Shown here piece by piece: positions 1 through 9,160 of a DNA stretch of 64,000 nucleotides. The notes beneath the pieces are model-generated. The model was not told the origin of the DNA and did no database searches. It saw nothing but the letters and a program-made list of their open reading frames with translations. The position numbers were made by a program, and so were the translations under genes. The DNA is from Betaproteobacteria bacterium (GTDB lineage Bacteria; Pseudomonadota; Gammaproteobacteria; Burkholderiales; WYBJ01), in assembly GCA_009377585.1 (NCBI GenBank), contig WHTS01000011.1:33280-97279 (forward strand), read 5' to 3'. The first letter of the stretch is position 1, and every line of letters begins with the position of its first letter.

Positions 1-859
1 AGAGCGCGGACTCGTCGTTGGCTGCGGCGATGAAGTGCGCTTCGCCGTACTGGTTGGGCCCCTTGCCCTGGCCGCCGGCAATGCCCAGCACCTTCCCGTT
101 GAGATCGAGCTTCATGATCTTGCCGGCATGACCGTGGGCCAGGAACATGTGGCGCTGATCGTGGCACATGCACAGCCCGCACGGCGTGCCGGGATGGCGC
201 GACTCGCGCACGAAATTGCCTTCGCGATCGAACACCTGGATGCGCTCGTTGGAGCGATCGGCGACGAAGAGCTGCCCGTCCGCCGTCATGACGACCGAAT
301 GCGGCACTCGAAACTGTCCCGGCGCGCTGCCCTCGCCGCCCCAGGTCTTGACGAAGCGTCCGTCCGGATCGAACATGAGCAGGCGCGATTCGCCCTTGCC
401 GTGGCCTTGCGAGACATAGATCTCGCCGTCGGGCCCGAACGCGATGTCGTTCGGCTCGTCGAAGCAGCGCAGGTGACCCGCCTGGTGCCACTCGGTGCTG
501 CTGTCCTTCACGCCCAGCACCATCACGAAGCGCCCGTTCGGATCCATCTTGACCACGATGTTGGAGGCGCCGTCGGTGGCCCAGATGTAGTCCTGCGCAT
601 CGATGCGCAAGCCGTGCGGGCGCGTGAAGACACCTTGCACGAGCGTGCGCAGGTAGCTGCCCTCGGCATCGAACTCCAGCAGCGCCTGGGCGCTGCGATG
701 GAACACGAAGATGTGGCCCCTGGAGTTGACCGCGACGCTGGAGCAGGCGCCGAAATTGGTCCCGACCGGCAGCTTGAAGATATCCGGCACCGGCTCGTAT
801 CCGAGCGGCGGCGCTGCGATGGCTGGATCGTCCTTAGGCTGCGATCGATCGGCGCTCAC
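1..859 (-). CDS. NHL-repeat beta-propeller protein, 3' end cut by window edge
   Basis: At least 286 codons run from a GTG at 859 (complement) to the window edge without a stop. The GTG is chosen because GGGGAGG lies 7-8 nt upstream and no better ATG is in frame. The product repeats propeller-type units: RPHGLRID near residue 75, FDEPNDIAFGPDGEIYVSQG near 130, and FRVPHSVVMTADGQLFVADR near 180. These resemble NHL blades, especially those of peptidyl-alpha-hydroxyglycine alpha-amidating lyase-like proteins. No signal peptide is evident in the visible N-terminus, and the C-terminal blades lie outside the window. The family fold is a six-bladed propeller; the substrate cannot be read from sequence, so a lyase activity is only a possibility. 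Confidence 0.75.
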   Translation of the reverse strand, partial: MSADRSQPKDDPAIAAPPLGYEPVPDIFKLPVGTNFGACSSVAVNSRGHIFVFHRSAQALLEFDAEGSYLRTLVQGVFTRPHGLRIDAQDYIWATDGASNIVVKMDPNGRFVMVLGVKDSSTEWHQAGHLRCFDEPNDIAFGPDGEIYVSQGHGKGESRLLMFDPDGRFVKTWGGEGSAPGQFRVPHSVVMTADGQLFVADRSNERIQVFDREGNFVRESRHPGTPCGLCMCHDQRHMFLAHGHAGKIMKLDLNGKVLGIAGGQGKGPNQYGEAHFIAAANDESAL

Positions 860-1042
860 GTCATGTCCCTCCCCGGGTGTATGCGGCTCGCGAAGGATAC
901 GCTGTTGCGGACGCAAGCGTCCAGGCGCGCAGGCGCGCAAGGAATCGCGCGAAGGGCGCGCGCAGGGGCGCGCCAAAGATGCTGGGCTAGCTAAAGCATC
1001 GGGCGAACGCGTTGCGTGAAGGGTAGCGCGCGAAGATGCCGC

Positions 1043-4000
1043 TCAGGCCGCTTCGCGCAGCGCCGCCGATACTTTTCGGTATTCGTTCTCGAGCGCTTCG
1101 AGCAGGCCCTCGGCGCCGGCCAGCCGCTCATCGCGGGCGCTCGATTCGAGCTGCTTGCACAGCACGGCGAGACGCGACGCACCCAGATTCGCGCTGGAGG
1201 AACGCAGGCTGTGCGCCGCGCGTGCCAGCGCGTCGCTGTCCTGCGCCTGCGCCGCACGCTTGAGCTCGGATAGCAGCCGGGGCGATTCCTCGTGATAGGC
1301 GCCGACGATGCGCGCGACCAGCTGCGGCTGACCCGGCCGCTGCAGCTCGCGAATCGCATCCAGCGCGGCCGGATCGAGCACCGGCCCTTCGACCGCGACC
1401 TCGCCCCGGTGGGCGGCGTCGGTGCTGGTTCCCTCGTCGTCGCGCGGCTGCACCCAGCGTTCGAGCAGCTCGCGCAGCTGGTCCTGGCTGAACGGCTTGG
1501 CGAGATAGTCGTCCATGCCCGCTTGCAGGCAGCGCTCGCGATCGCCTCGCATCGCATTGGCGGTGAGCGCCACGATCGGCAGCCGCCGCGGCGCAGGTTG
1601 GCCATCGGCGGCCGGCAACTCGCCCGCCGCTTCGCGCTCGCGGATCGCGCTAGTGGCGGCGAAACCGTCCAGCTCCGGCATCTGGCAGTCCATCAGCACC
1701 AGGTCGTAATAGCGCGCGGCTGCCTCCGCAACCGCTTCGCGCCCGTTGCCCGCACAATCGGCCGCGCAGCCGAGCGCTTCGAGCATGGCGACGCCGATCT
1801 CGCGATTGACGAAATTGTCCTCCGCCAGCAGCACGCAAACGCCGCGAAAGATGGTTTGCGGGCGTGCTTGCAATTCGGGCGCAGGGTTGTCCGCCATGCC
1901 GAAAACGCCTCGAACGGTGCGGGCCAGTTGCGGAAACGAAACCGGCTTCACCAGATAGGCGTCGACGCCGGCGGCGCGTGCCTCGGTGATCTCGCCGGCG
2001 CAATCCGGCGAGCTCAGCATGACGGTCTTGAGGCCGCTCAGGGCGGGTTCGCGGCGGATCTCCTCGACCAGCCGCACACCGTCCATCCGCGGCATCCTGC
2101 GGTCGACCAGCGCCAGGTCGTATGCCGAGCCGGACGCAGCCGCCGTGCGCAACAGCTCGAGCGCGCGCTCGCCGTTGTGCGTGGCATCGAGCCGCATTCC
2201 CATGACGCTCAGCTGATGTTCGAGGATCGAGCGGTTGGTCGGGTTGTCCTCGACGATCAGCGCTCGCAGGCCGGCGAGTTGCGCATCGCGCAACGGTCGA
2301 TTCGCGCCCGCCGCGGCTGCGCCCAAACACAGCGTGAACCAGAACGTGGAGCCTTCGCCCGGCCGGCTCTGCGCTCCGATCGCGCCTCCCATCATCTCGG
2401 CGAGCTGCTTGCTGATCGCCAGGCCGAGCCCGGTGCCGCCGAAGCGACGCGTCATCGAGGCGTCGGCCTGGGTGAACGCGGTGAACAGTCTCTGGATCGT
2501 TTCGTCGTCCATGCCGATGCCGGTATCGCGCACGCTGACGTAGATACCGCATTCGCCCTCCTCGGGGGGCGTGCGCAGCATTTCCGGCGGCGCGGGCCGC
2601 ACCTCGACCGTGACCGAGCCGCGCTCGGTGAACTTGGCGGCGTTGCCGACGAGGTTGGTCAGGATCTGACGGATGCGTAACGGATCGCCGACGAAGGCAT
2701 GCGGCAGCGCCGGATCGAAGTCGCACACGAGCCGAACCTTTTTCGCCTGCGCTGCCTCCGCCAGCAGCGCGATCACCTCGCCGCAAAGCTCGTGCAGATC
2801 GAACTCGGCGCGATCGAGCTCGAGCCGGCCGGCCTCGATCTTGGAAAAATCCAGGATGTCGTTGATGATGCCGAGGAGCGCATTGCCGGAGCGATGGATG
2901 GCATCCGCGAACCGGCGCTGGCGTTCGTCCAGATGCGTGCCGAGCAGAAGCTCGGCCATCCCGAGCACCCCGTTCATCGGCGTGCGAATCTCGTGGCTCA
3001 TCGAGGCGAGGAAACGCGACTTGGTCCTGTCCGCGTTTTCGGCCGCGTCCTTGGCCGCTCGCAGGTCTTCCTCGGCTGCCTTGCGATGCGTCACCTCGGT
3101 CGCGAGCAGGTAATAGCCCTTGAAGATACCGGCGTCGTCGAGCTCGGGCAGCAGCTCGATATCCGCATAGCGATCCTGTCCGCCGGCACCCGCGGCATGG
3201 CGCTCGTAGCGAATCCGCTTGCCTTTGCGCAGCCGCAGCAGCTCGATCGGTGCAAGCCCGTGCAGGCCATGCTCCGGGTCCGGACCGATATCGGCGTGTC
3301 CGGCGTTTTGCCGCACTTCGCCCGTCTTGCGCCCGATGATGTCGTCCTGCTCGCAGCCGACCCATTGCGCGAACGCCTTGTTGACGAAGCCGTAGCGCTC
3401 TGCCGCGTCGACATAGGCGATCATCGCCGGGACGTTGTCCATGATGAGCGCCAGGCGCCGCTCGCTCGCCCGCTGGCGGGAGCTGACCACCCGGTTCTGC
3501 ACCCAGACCGCAGCCACGACGCTGCCGATCAGCAGTGCGACCCCGATGACCACCAGGCGCTGCAGGCCCGGATCGATCGGTGCGATGGCATCGCCGACGG
3601 GCTGCGCAGAGGTACATACGCCGGCGTACATCGCCGTGTAGTGCATGCCTGCGATCGCAAACCCCATGAACAGGGCCGCGGCGACCTTCAATGCGTCATT
3701 GCGCAAGGACGTGGTGGCAGCCCCGATCCGGAATACCAGCCATAGCGCGACCGTGGAGCACACGATCGCATTCAGGACCGAAAGCGTGAACCAGCCCCGG
3801 CTGTAGGCGAGCATCGCCTCCATATGGATGGCGGCCATTCCGGTGTAGTGCATCGTCACCACGCCCAGGCCCATCAAGATGCCGCCACCGAGCAGGCGCG
3901 CGGTCGGCAGGGCTTTTCGGCTCACCAGGCTCAGAGCGAACCCGGACAGCACGATCGCGACCGCCAGCGAGGCCAGGGTGATCGAGACGTCGTAGGCCAC

Positions 4001-4264
4001 GGGCAGCGGCAGCCGCCACGCCAGCATGCCGATGAAATGCATGCCCCAGATGCCGGACCCCATCGCGGTCGCGCCCCCGGCCAGCCAGGCGAGCGCACTG
4101 CCCCGCAGCCGGCTGCTCTGATGTACACGGGCCGTGAAGTCCAGCGCGGTATACGCGGCAAATGCAGCCACGACATACGACAGGGCGACCAGCTCCGGAG
4201 CGTATTCGGCTTGCAGAATGGTGCCCTGCAGCGGCCCATCCATGAAAGTCAGGAAATTCTTCAC
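1043..4264 (-). CDS. MHYT-domain hybrid sensor histidine kinase (PAS-HisKA-HATPase-REC-REC-HPt)
   Basis: A 1073-residue membrane hybrid kinase. Residues 1-260 carry about seven membrane segments with three MHYT-type motifs (WGMHFIGM, VTMHYTGM, AGMHYTAM), a domain thought to bind a metal and sense a diatomic gas. A PAS domain follows (about 275-390), then HisKA with the phospho-acceptor motif SMSHEIRTPMNG (about 425) and an HATPase with GTGLGLAISKQL. Next come two receiver domains (VDRRMPRMDG and MDCQMPELDG around the acceptor Asp) and a C-terminal HPt with AAHSLRSSSANLGA. Such an architecture supports a His-Asp-His-Asp phosphorelay, probably passed to a response regulator encoded elsewhere, since no output regulator is adjacent. 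In REC1 the residue after the acceptor Asp is Arg (VDRRMP), which is acceptable for the family. Confidence 0.93.
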   Translation of the reverse strand: MKNFLTFMDGPLQGTILQAEYAPELVALSYVVAAFAAYTALDFTARVHQSSRLRGSALAWLAGGATAMGSGIWGMHFIGMLAWRLPLPVAYDVSITLASLAVAIVLSGFALSLVSRKALPTARLLGGGILMGLGVVTMHYTGMAAIHMEAMLAYSRGWFTLSVLNAIVCSTVALWLVFRIGAATTSLRNDALKVAAALFMGFAIAGMHYTAMYAGVCTSAQPVGDAIAPIDPGLQRLVVIGVALLIGSVVAAVWVQNRVVSSRQRASERRLALIMDNVPAMIAYVDAAERYGFVNKAFAQWVGCEQDDIIGRKTGEVRQNAGHADIGPDPEHGLHGLAPIELLRLRKGKRIRYERHAAGAGGQDRYADIELLPELDDAGIFKGYYLLATEVTHRKAAEEDLRAAKDAAENADRTKSRFLASMSHEIRTPMNGVLGMAELLLGTHLDERQRRFADAIHRSGNALLGIINDILDFSKIEAGRLELDRAEFDLHELCGEVIALLAEAAQAKKVRLVCDFDPALPHAFVGDPLRIRQILTNLVGNAAKFTERGSVTVEVRPAPPEMLRTPPEEGECGIYVSVRDTGIGMDDETIQRLFTAFTQADASMTRRFGGTGLGLAISKQLAEMMGGAIGAQSRPGEGSTFWFTLCLGAAAAGANRPLRDAQLAGLRALIVEDNPTNRSILEHQLSVMGMRLDATHNGERALELLRTAAASGSAYDLALVDRRMPRMDGVRLVEEIRREPALSGLKTVMLSSPDCAGEITEARAAGVDAYLVKPVSFPQLARTVRGVFGMADNPAPELQARPQTIFRGVCVLLAEDNFVNREIGVAMLEALGCAADCAGNGREAVAEAAARYYDLVLMDCQMPELDGFAATSAIREREAAGELPAADGQPAPRRLPIVALTANAMRGDRERCLQAGMDDYLAKPFSQDQLRELLERWVQPRDDEGTSTDAAHRGEVAVEGPVLDPAALDAIRELQRPGQPQLVARIVGAYHEESPRLLSELKRAAQAQDSDALARAAHSLRSSSANLGASRLAVLCKQLESSARDERLAGAEGLLEALENEYRKVSAALREAA

Positions 4265-4404
4265 TGTTTCTCCGACCGAATCCAGGCCCTGGTGATATGT
4301 GTGATGCGCGCGCGACTATGGGATCGGGCGCTAAGGCACTGAATCGGCACGATGCCGGAGATCTTTAGCGGCGCGGCGAATCCCTCGCCAGCGCGATCAG
4401 TCGA

Positions 4405-6357
4405 TCATCGAACCGAAGCCGGCACGGCGTGCAGCGCGAGCAGGAACTCGGCCGCTTCGGCACCCTCGCGCGTGCGGCGCATCGGCGGCAGGCTGGCGAG
4501 AATGCGCCGCCCGTAGCCGCGGGTGAGCAGGCGCGGATCGCACAGCGTCATCACGCCGCGATCCGATGCGTCGCGAATGAGGCGTCCCACCCCTTGCTTG
4601 AGCGTCAGCGCCGCTTCCGGCAACTGGTAGTCCAGAAAGCCACTGCCGCCTTCACGCTCGAGCCGCTCGATGCGCGCGGCGAGCACCGGGTCGTCGGGCG
4701 GCGCGAACGGAATGCGGTCGATCGCAACCAGGGACAACGCCTGCCCGCGCACGTCCACGCCTTCCCAGAACGAGTGGCTGCCGACCAGTACGGCATTGCC
4801 GAGGCTGCGAAAGCGCTCCAGCAGCTCGCTGCGCGAACCCTCGCCCTGGGCCAGGAGCGGAAAATCCAGACCCTCGCGGGCAAACGCTTCCCCGAGGAGC
4901 CGCCGCGCCTCGCGCATCGCCCGCAGTGAGGTGAACAGACAGAACGTGCGTCCCCCGGCGGCCCGGATGAGGGGCACGAGCGCCTCGACCACCGCGGCCG
5001 TGTAGTGCGGCGTATTGGGCTCGGGCAGGTTGCGCGGCAGATAAAGCAGTGCCTGCTGCTCGAAATCGAACGGGCTCGGCCAGCACGCGGTGGTGCATGC
5101 GTCGAGCCCCAGGCGGCCGCAGAAATGATTGAAGTCGCTCCCGACCGAAAGCGTGGCCGAAGTGAAGATCCATGCGCGCGCGCCGCCTTCGACCTGACGG
5201 CGGAAGATCGAGGCAATCGAAAGTGGGGTTGCATTCAGCGCCGCCGACTGGGCGAAGACCTCGAGCCAGCGCACCTGTTCGGCGCTGTCGCCCTCGCGCC
5301 AGCGCTGCAGCCGCTCCGATAGCGAAGCCGCACGGCTGCGGCAATGATCGATATCGGCCGAGCGCTCGGCCTGGGCCGCGAGCAGGTCGGTGAGCGTCTC
5401 GAGCGCCTTCTGCGCCGCGTCGAGCGCGGTTGCGAACGTGCTGCGCTGCGCGATCGCTCGCGCCGGAACGCGCCCCGGCGCCTCGCCACACTCGAGCCGC
5501 AAATCGCGCGCCGACTTCTCCAGCGCCTGAGTCGCGGGTAGCAGCGGCGCGAAGTCGCGGGCGTGCGTGAGCGCTGCCGCCCGGGCATCGCGCGCGAGCT
5601 CCAGCAATTGCGCGGTCGAAACGCTCTCGCCGAAAAACAGGCTCGCGGTCTCCGGCAGCTGGTGCGCCTCGTCCAGGATCACGGCGTGACTCGCGGGCAA
5701 CAGCTCGCCCGCCCCTTCGTCGCGCAGCACCAGGTCGGCGAAGAACAGATGATGGTTCACCACCACGATGTCGGCCTCCAGCGCCCGCTTGCGTGCTTCC
5801 ATCACGAAGCACTCCTTGTATTGCGGACAGTCCGAGCCGAGGCAGTTCTCCCGGGTGGAGGTTGCGTGCGACCACGCGGAAGCGTCTTCGGGGACTTCGG
5901 CCAGCTCGCTCTTATCGCCGCTGCGCGAGCGCAGCGCGAATGCGGCGATCGCGTGCAAATGACGCACGCCGTCGCGGCTCGCGAAGCGGCCTTCGCTGCG
6001 AGCCCGGTCGAGATGATGGCGGCACACGTAGTTGGCGCGGCCCTTCAGAAGCGCCACGGTAACGGGCACGTTCAGCGCCGCGCGCACCATCGGGATGTCG
6101 CGGTGGTAGAGCTGATCCTGCAGCGTCTTGGTGCCGGTGGAGATGATCACCTTCGCCCCGGAGAGCAGCGCGGGAACCAGGTATGCGAACGTCTTGCCGG
6201 TCCCCGTGCCCGCTTCGGCCACCAGGACACCGTAGTTGCGCATGGCCTCGTCGACCGCGTGCGCGAACGCGATCTGGCCCTCGCGCGGGCGGTAGCCGGC
6301 AACGGCGCGCGCAAGCGCTCCGTCGGAAAGGAAGACGTGGTCGATGGGATCGGACAA
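4405..6357 (-). CDS. DinG/YoaA-family ATP-dependent DNA helicase
   Basis: 650 residues of an XPD-like superfamily 2 helicase. Walker A is GTGTGKT at residues 50-56 and the DEAH box is DEAH 229-232. Between them are four cysteines (C112, C172, C177, C183) spaced as in the iron-sulfur cluster domain of DinG, YoaA and XPD. The C-terminal helicase half has SHSFWEGVDV and GVGRLIRD. The length and the absence of an exonuclease domain fit the YoaA type better than the longer Gram-positive DinG. The role would be unwinding D-loops, R-loops or repair intermediates in the cytoplasm. It is transcribed alone: the kinase gene lies downstream after a 140-bp gap and the phosphatase gene is divergent. Confidence 0.92.
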   Translation of the reverse strand: MSDPIDHVFLSDGALARAVAGYRPREGQIAFAHAVDEAMRNYGVLVAEAGTGTGKTFAYLVPALLSGAKVIISTGTKTLQDQLYHRDIPMVRAALNVPVTVALLKGRANYVCRHHLDRARSEGRFASRDGVRHLHAIAAFALRSRSGDKSELAEVPEDASAWSHATSTRENCLGSDCPQYKECFVMEARKRALEADIVVVNHHLFFADLVLRDEGAGELLPASHAVILDEAHQLPETASLFFGESVSTAQLLELARDARAAALTHARDFAPLLPATQALEKSARDLRLECGEAPGRVPARAIAQRSTFATALDAAQKALETLTDLLAAQAERSADIDHCRSRAASLSERLQRWREGDSAEQVRWLEVFAQSAALNATPLSIASIFRRQVEGGARAWIFTSATLSVGSDFNHFCGRLGLDACTTACWPSPFDFEQQALLYLPRNLPEPNTPHYTAAVVEALVPLIRAAGGRTFCLFTSLRAMREARRLLGEAFAREGLDFPLLAQGEGSRSELLERFRSLGNAVLVGSHSFWEGVDVRGQALSLVAIDRIPFAPPDDPVLAARIERLEREGGSGFLDYQLPEAALTLKQGVGRLIRDASDRGVMTLCDPRLLTRGYGRRILASLPPMRRTREGAEAAEFLLALHAVPASVR

Positions 6358-6501
6358 GGAGACGTTTCGATTCGCACGCTAATTGACTCCGGCCTAGTTT
6401 ACCGTGAACGCCCGCGGGCGCCTCCGCCGGAAGTCATAGTCACGAAAACGCCATGCTGGATCGGGTACCATGACGTTGCCCACTCCGAACAACGACATAC
6501 C

Positions 6502-8073
6502 ATGACTTCCGAACGTGCACCCTCGGCCTTGCGCCGCCGCCTGCTCGCGGCCGCCTGGTCGCTGGCCGCGGCCGGCGTGCTTGCACCCTCGAGCGCACGC
6601 CCGGCCCGGGCGGCGCGGTTCGAAAAATGCCCTTTTACACTCGGCGTCGCTTCGGGCTGCCCTCGTCCGAACGGCATAGTCCTGTGGACGCGGCTCGCAC
6701 CCGACCCGCTCCATGCCGGCGGCATGTCTGCGGAGGCCGTCGACGTGCACTGGGAGCTCGCCCGCGACGAAGGCTTCCGCGACATCGTCCGGCGTGGCAC
6801 CGAGCGTGCCACGCCCGAGACCGCCCACAGCGTGCACATCGAACTGCGCGACCTGAACCCCGATCGGTTCTATTGGTACCGCTTCGCCGCGGCCGATGCC
6901 GTGAGCCCGGTCGGGCGCACGCGCACTGCGCCGGCGGCCACGGCGGCCGTGCAGCGCATGCGCTTCGCGTTCGCCTCCTGCCAGCAATTCGAGCAGGGCT
7001 ACTACGGCGCTTATCGCCACATGGCAGCGGAAGACCTCGACCTGGTCGTATTCCTCGGCGACTACATCTACGAATCGAGCTGGGGCCGCAACCACGTGCG
7101 CATGCACTCCGGCCCGGAGGCCACCACGCTCATCGGTTATCGCAACCGGCACGCGCAGTACAAGACCGACCCCGATCTGCGCGCCATGCACGCGCAAGCG
7201 CCGTGGCTCTTCACCTGGGACGACCACGAGGTCTCCAATGACTACGCCGACACCCAGGGCCAGTACCTGCAGGCGGACTTCGTCGAGCGCCGCGCCGCGG
7301 CCTATCGGGCCTACTACGAGCACATGCCGCTCGAGCGCGCCATGCTGCCGCGCGGCCCCGCCATGCGGCTTTACGAGCGCTTCGCATGGGGCCGGCTCGC
7401 CAGCTTCCACATGCTCGACGACCGCCAATACCGGCACATCCAGGTCTGCCCCAACCCCAATCGCGGCGGTGGCTCCAGCGTGGTCGACGATATCGCCTGC
7501 CCGGAGCGCAATGACCCCGAGCGTTCGCTCCTCGGCCCGGCGCAGGAAAAGTGGCTGCGCGACGGGCTCGACGCCTCGCCGGCGCGCTGGAACATCCTCG
7601 GGCAGCAATCGTTCATGGCGCAGCTCGATCGCACCCCGGGCCCCGGGGTCACGCACTGGACCGACTCCTGGGACGGCTATCCGGACGCGCGCAAGCGCCT
7701 GCTCGACTTCGTCGCCGAGCGCAAGCCGGGCAACGTGCTGGTGATCGGCGGCGACGTGCACAGCCACTGGGTGTGCGATCTCAAGCAGGACTTCGCACGA
7801 CCCGAGGCGCCCACGGTGGCGACCGAATTCTGCGGCACGTCGATCAGCTCGCAGGCCTGGGCCCAGGCGCGCAACGCCGCCCTGCTGCCCGACAATCCGC
7901 ACGTCCGGTTCGTGAGCAGTGAGCGGCGCGGCTATGTGGTGATGGACGTCACGGCGCAGTTCTGCCAGGTGCGCCTGCGCGGGATCGAGAACGAGAAGCT
8001 GCAAGACACCGGCATTGCGACGCAGGCGAGCTTCGTGGTCGAGGACGGCCGGCCGGGCGCGCAGCGGGAATGA
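6502..8073 (+). CDS. phoD: PhoD-like alkaline phosphatase, probably Tat-exported
   Basis: 523 residues of the PhoD metallophosphatase family, which hydrolyses phosphodiesters and monoesters in the periplasm using Fe/Ca centres. The start at 6502 gives a Tat-like leader: RRRLLAAAW, a hydrophobic stretch, then a cleavage region near ARPARA. An N-terminal PhoD_N beta domain precedes the catalytic core, which shows FASCQQFEQGYYGAY, FLGDYIYESSW, WDDHEVSNDYAD and GGDVHSHW. The reading frame is open much further upstream, but that part lies antisense to the helicase gene and has no export signal. The gene is divergent from the helicase and convergent with the ABC operon. Phosphate control is expected for the family, but I did not identify a Pho box. 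Confidence 0.92.
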   Translation: MTSERAPSALRRRLLAAAWSLAAAGVLAPSSARPARAARFEKCPFTLGVASGCPRPNGIVLWTRLAPDPLHAGGMSAEAVDVHWELARDEGFRDIVRRGTERATPETAHSVHIELRDLNPDRFYWYRFAAADAVSPVGRTRTAPAATAAVQRMRFAFASCQQFEQGYYGAYRHMAAEDLDLVVFLGDYIYESSWGRNHVRMHSGPEATTLIGYRNRHAQYKTDPDLRAMHAQAPWLFTWDDHEVSNDYADTQGQYLQADFVERRAAAYRAYYEHMPLERAMLPRGPAMRLYERFAWGRLASFHMLDDRQYRHIQVCPNPNRGGGSSVVDDIACPERNDPERSLLGPAQEKWLRDGLDASPARWNILGQQSFMAQLDRTPGPGVTHWTDSWDGYPDARKRLLDFVAERKPGNVLVIGGDVHSHWVCDLKQDFARPEAPTVATEFCGTSISSQAWAQARNAALLPDNPHVRFVSSERRGYVVMDVTAQFCQVRLRGIENEKLQDTGIATQASFVVEDGRPGAQRE

Positions 8074-8116
8074 GCTTGGTCGATTCTCCGCAAATTGCCT
8101 GACGAGTCGCTTCCGG

Positions 8117-8153
8117 GCTGCGCTCCCCTCTCCCTCCGGGGTGAGGGAGGGCT
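8117..8153. repeat. Partial CCCTCTCCCTCC-type intergenic palindrome
   Basis: The short gap between two convergent genes holds a degenerate copy of the CCCTCTCCCTCCGGGAGAGGG palindrome found again at 38393, 45611 and 51009. A hairpin here could also serve as a two-way terminator. Confidence 0.55.
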
Positions 8154-8155
8154 CG

Positions 8156-9160
8156 CTAGTCCGGTTCGCCGGCGAAATGGCAGGCCGCGTGATGGCCTTC
8201 ATCGAGCTCGCGCAACGCCGGCGCCTCGACCCGGCAACGCTCCGCCTGGCGCGGACAACGACCGAAGAAGCGGCACACGTTCGGATCGGGATCGATCGGG
8301 CTCCTCGGTTCGCCGGGCAGCAACCGGCGCCCGGCGGGCGTACCGCCGAAGACCGGGATCGCCTGCAGCAACGCACGCGTGTACGGATGCGCCGGTGCTT
8401 CGAAGAGGCTCGCAGTGGGCCCTTGCTCGACGATGCGGCCGAGGTACATGACGAGCACGCGGTCGCACACCATGCGCACGACATTGAGATCGTGCGAGAC
8501 GAACAGATAGCTCATGGCGAGCCGCTGCCGCAGTGTGTCCAGTAGCTTCAGGATGGTCGCCTGCACCGACACGTCGAGCGCCGCGGTCGGCTCGTCGAGC
8601 ACCAGCAATTGCGGGCGCAATACGATGGCGCGCGCGATGCCGACGCGGGCCTTCTGGCCCCCCGAGAGCTGGTGCGGAAGCCGGCTCAGGAGCTCCAGCG
8701 GCAGTCCCACCTGCTCGGCGGCTTCGCAAACGCGATTGGCGATGGTGGCGGCATGGCGCAGATCGCTCAGGCGCCGCAGCGGCTCGGCAATGATCGCAAA
8801 TGCGCTCTGGCGCGGATCGAGGCTGTCGGTCGGGTCCTGGAACACCATCTGGATCTTCGGCCGCAAGCCCGATGCGGAAAATCGCCTGGCCGGAATGAAG
8901 CCGATGTTGCGGCCCTGGAAGATGATGTCGCCCTCGCTCGCGTCGAGCATGCGCGTGATAAGCCGCACCAGCGTCGACTTGCCGCAGCCGGACTCGCCGA
9001 CGAGACCGACGCTTTCTCCCGGCACGATGGTGAAACTCACGCCATCCACGGCGTGCAGGCTCGATACCGGCCGCGGCCCGCGGCGCTTCAGCCACTCGCG
9101 CACGGACGCCTTGCCGACCGGGAAGCGCTTCTCGAGCGAGACGACTTCGAGCAGGTTCAT
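8156..9160 (-). CDS. Oligopeptide/dipeptide ABC transporter ATP-binding protein (DppF/OppF type)
   Basis: 334 residues starting MNLLEVVSLEKRF. Motifs are Walker A GESGCGKS, signature LSGGQ, Walker B LLVLDEPTAALD and H-loop SHDLNVV. The C-terminal oligopeptide-transporter extension is present: AHPYTRALLQAIP, then a cysteine cluster CRFFGRC..C. Its ATG overlaps the stop of the preceding ATPase gene in an ATGA, so translation is probably coupled. It is the last gene of the operon running from 14412 down to 8156. The frame is open beyond the ATG, but that upstream part is out-of-frame reading of the neighbouring ATPase. The substrate is unknown; the family carries peptides, nickel, opines or glutathione. 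Confidence 0.92.
   Translation of the reverse strand: MNLLEVVSLEKRFPVGKASVREWLKRRGPRPVSSLHAVDGVSFTIVPGESVGLVGESGCGKSTLVRLITRMLDASEGDIIFQGRNIGFIPARRFSASGLRPKIQMVFQDPTDSLDPRQSAFAIIAEPLRRLSDLRHAATIANRVCEAAEQVGLPLELLSRLPHQLSGGQKARVGIARAIVLRPQLLVLDEPTAALDVSVQATILKLLDTLRQRLAMSYLFVSHDLNVVRMVCDRVLVMYLGRIVEQGPTASLFEAPAHPYTRALLQAIPVFGGTPAGRRLLPGEPRSPIDPDPNVCRFFGRCPRQAERCRVEAPALRELDEGHHAACHFAGEPD

Noticed and set aside
35..994. Plus-strand open frame over the first kilobase
   Set aside because: The complementary strand encodes a clear NHL-repeat protein with a Shine-Dalgarno-led GTG start; the plus frame has no recognisable sequence.
5563..6501. N-terminal extension of the PhoD frame
   Set aside because: It runs antisense to the helicase gene; the true start at 6502 has the Tat signal.
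8117..8153. Classic Rho-independent terminator
   Set aside because: The palindrome belongs to a repeat family and lacks a T-run on either strand, so I list it as a repeat only.
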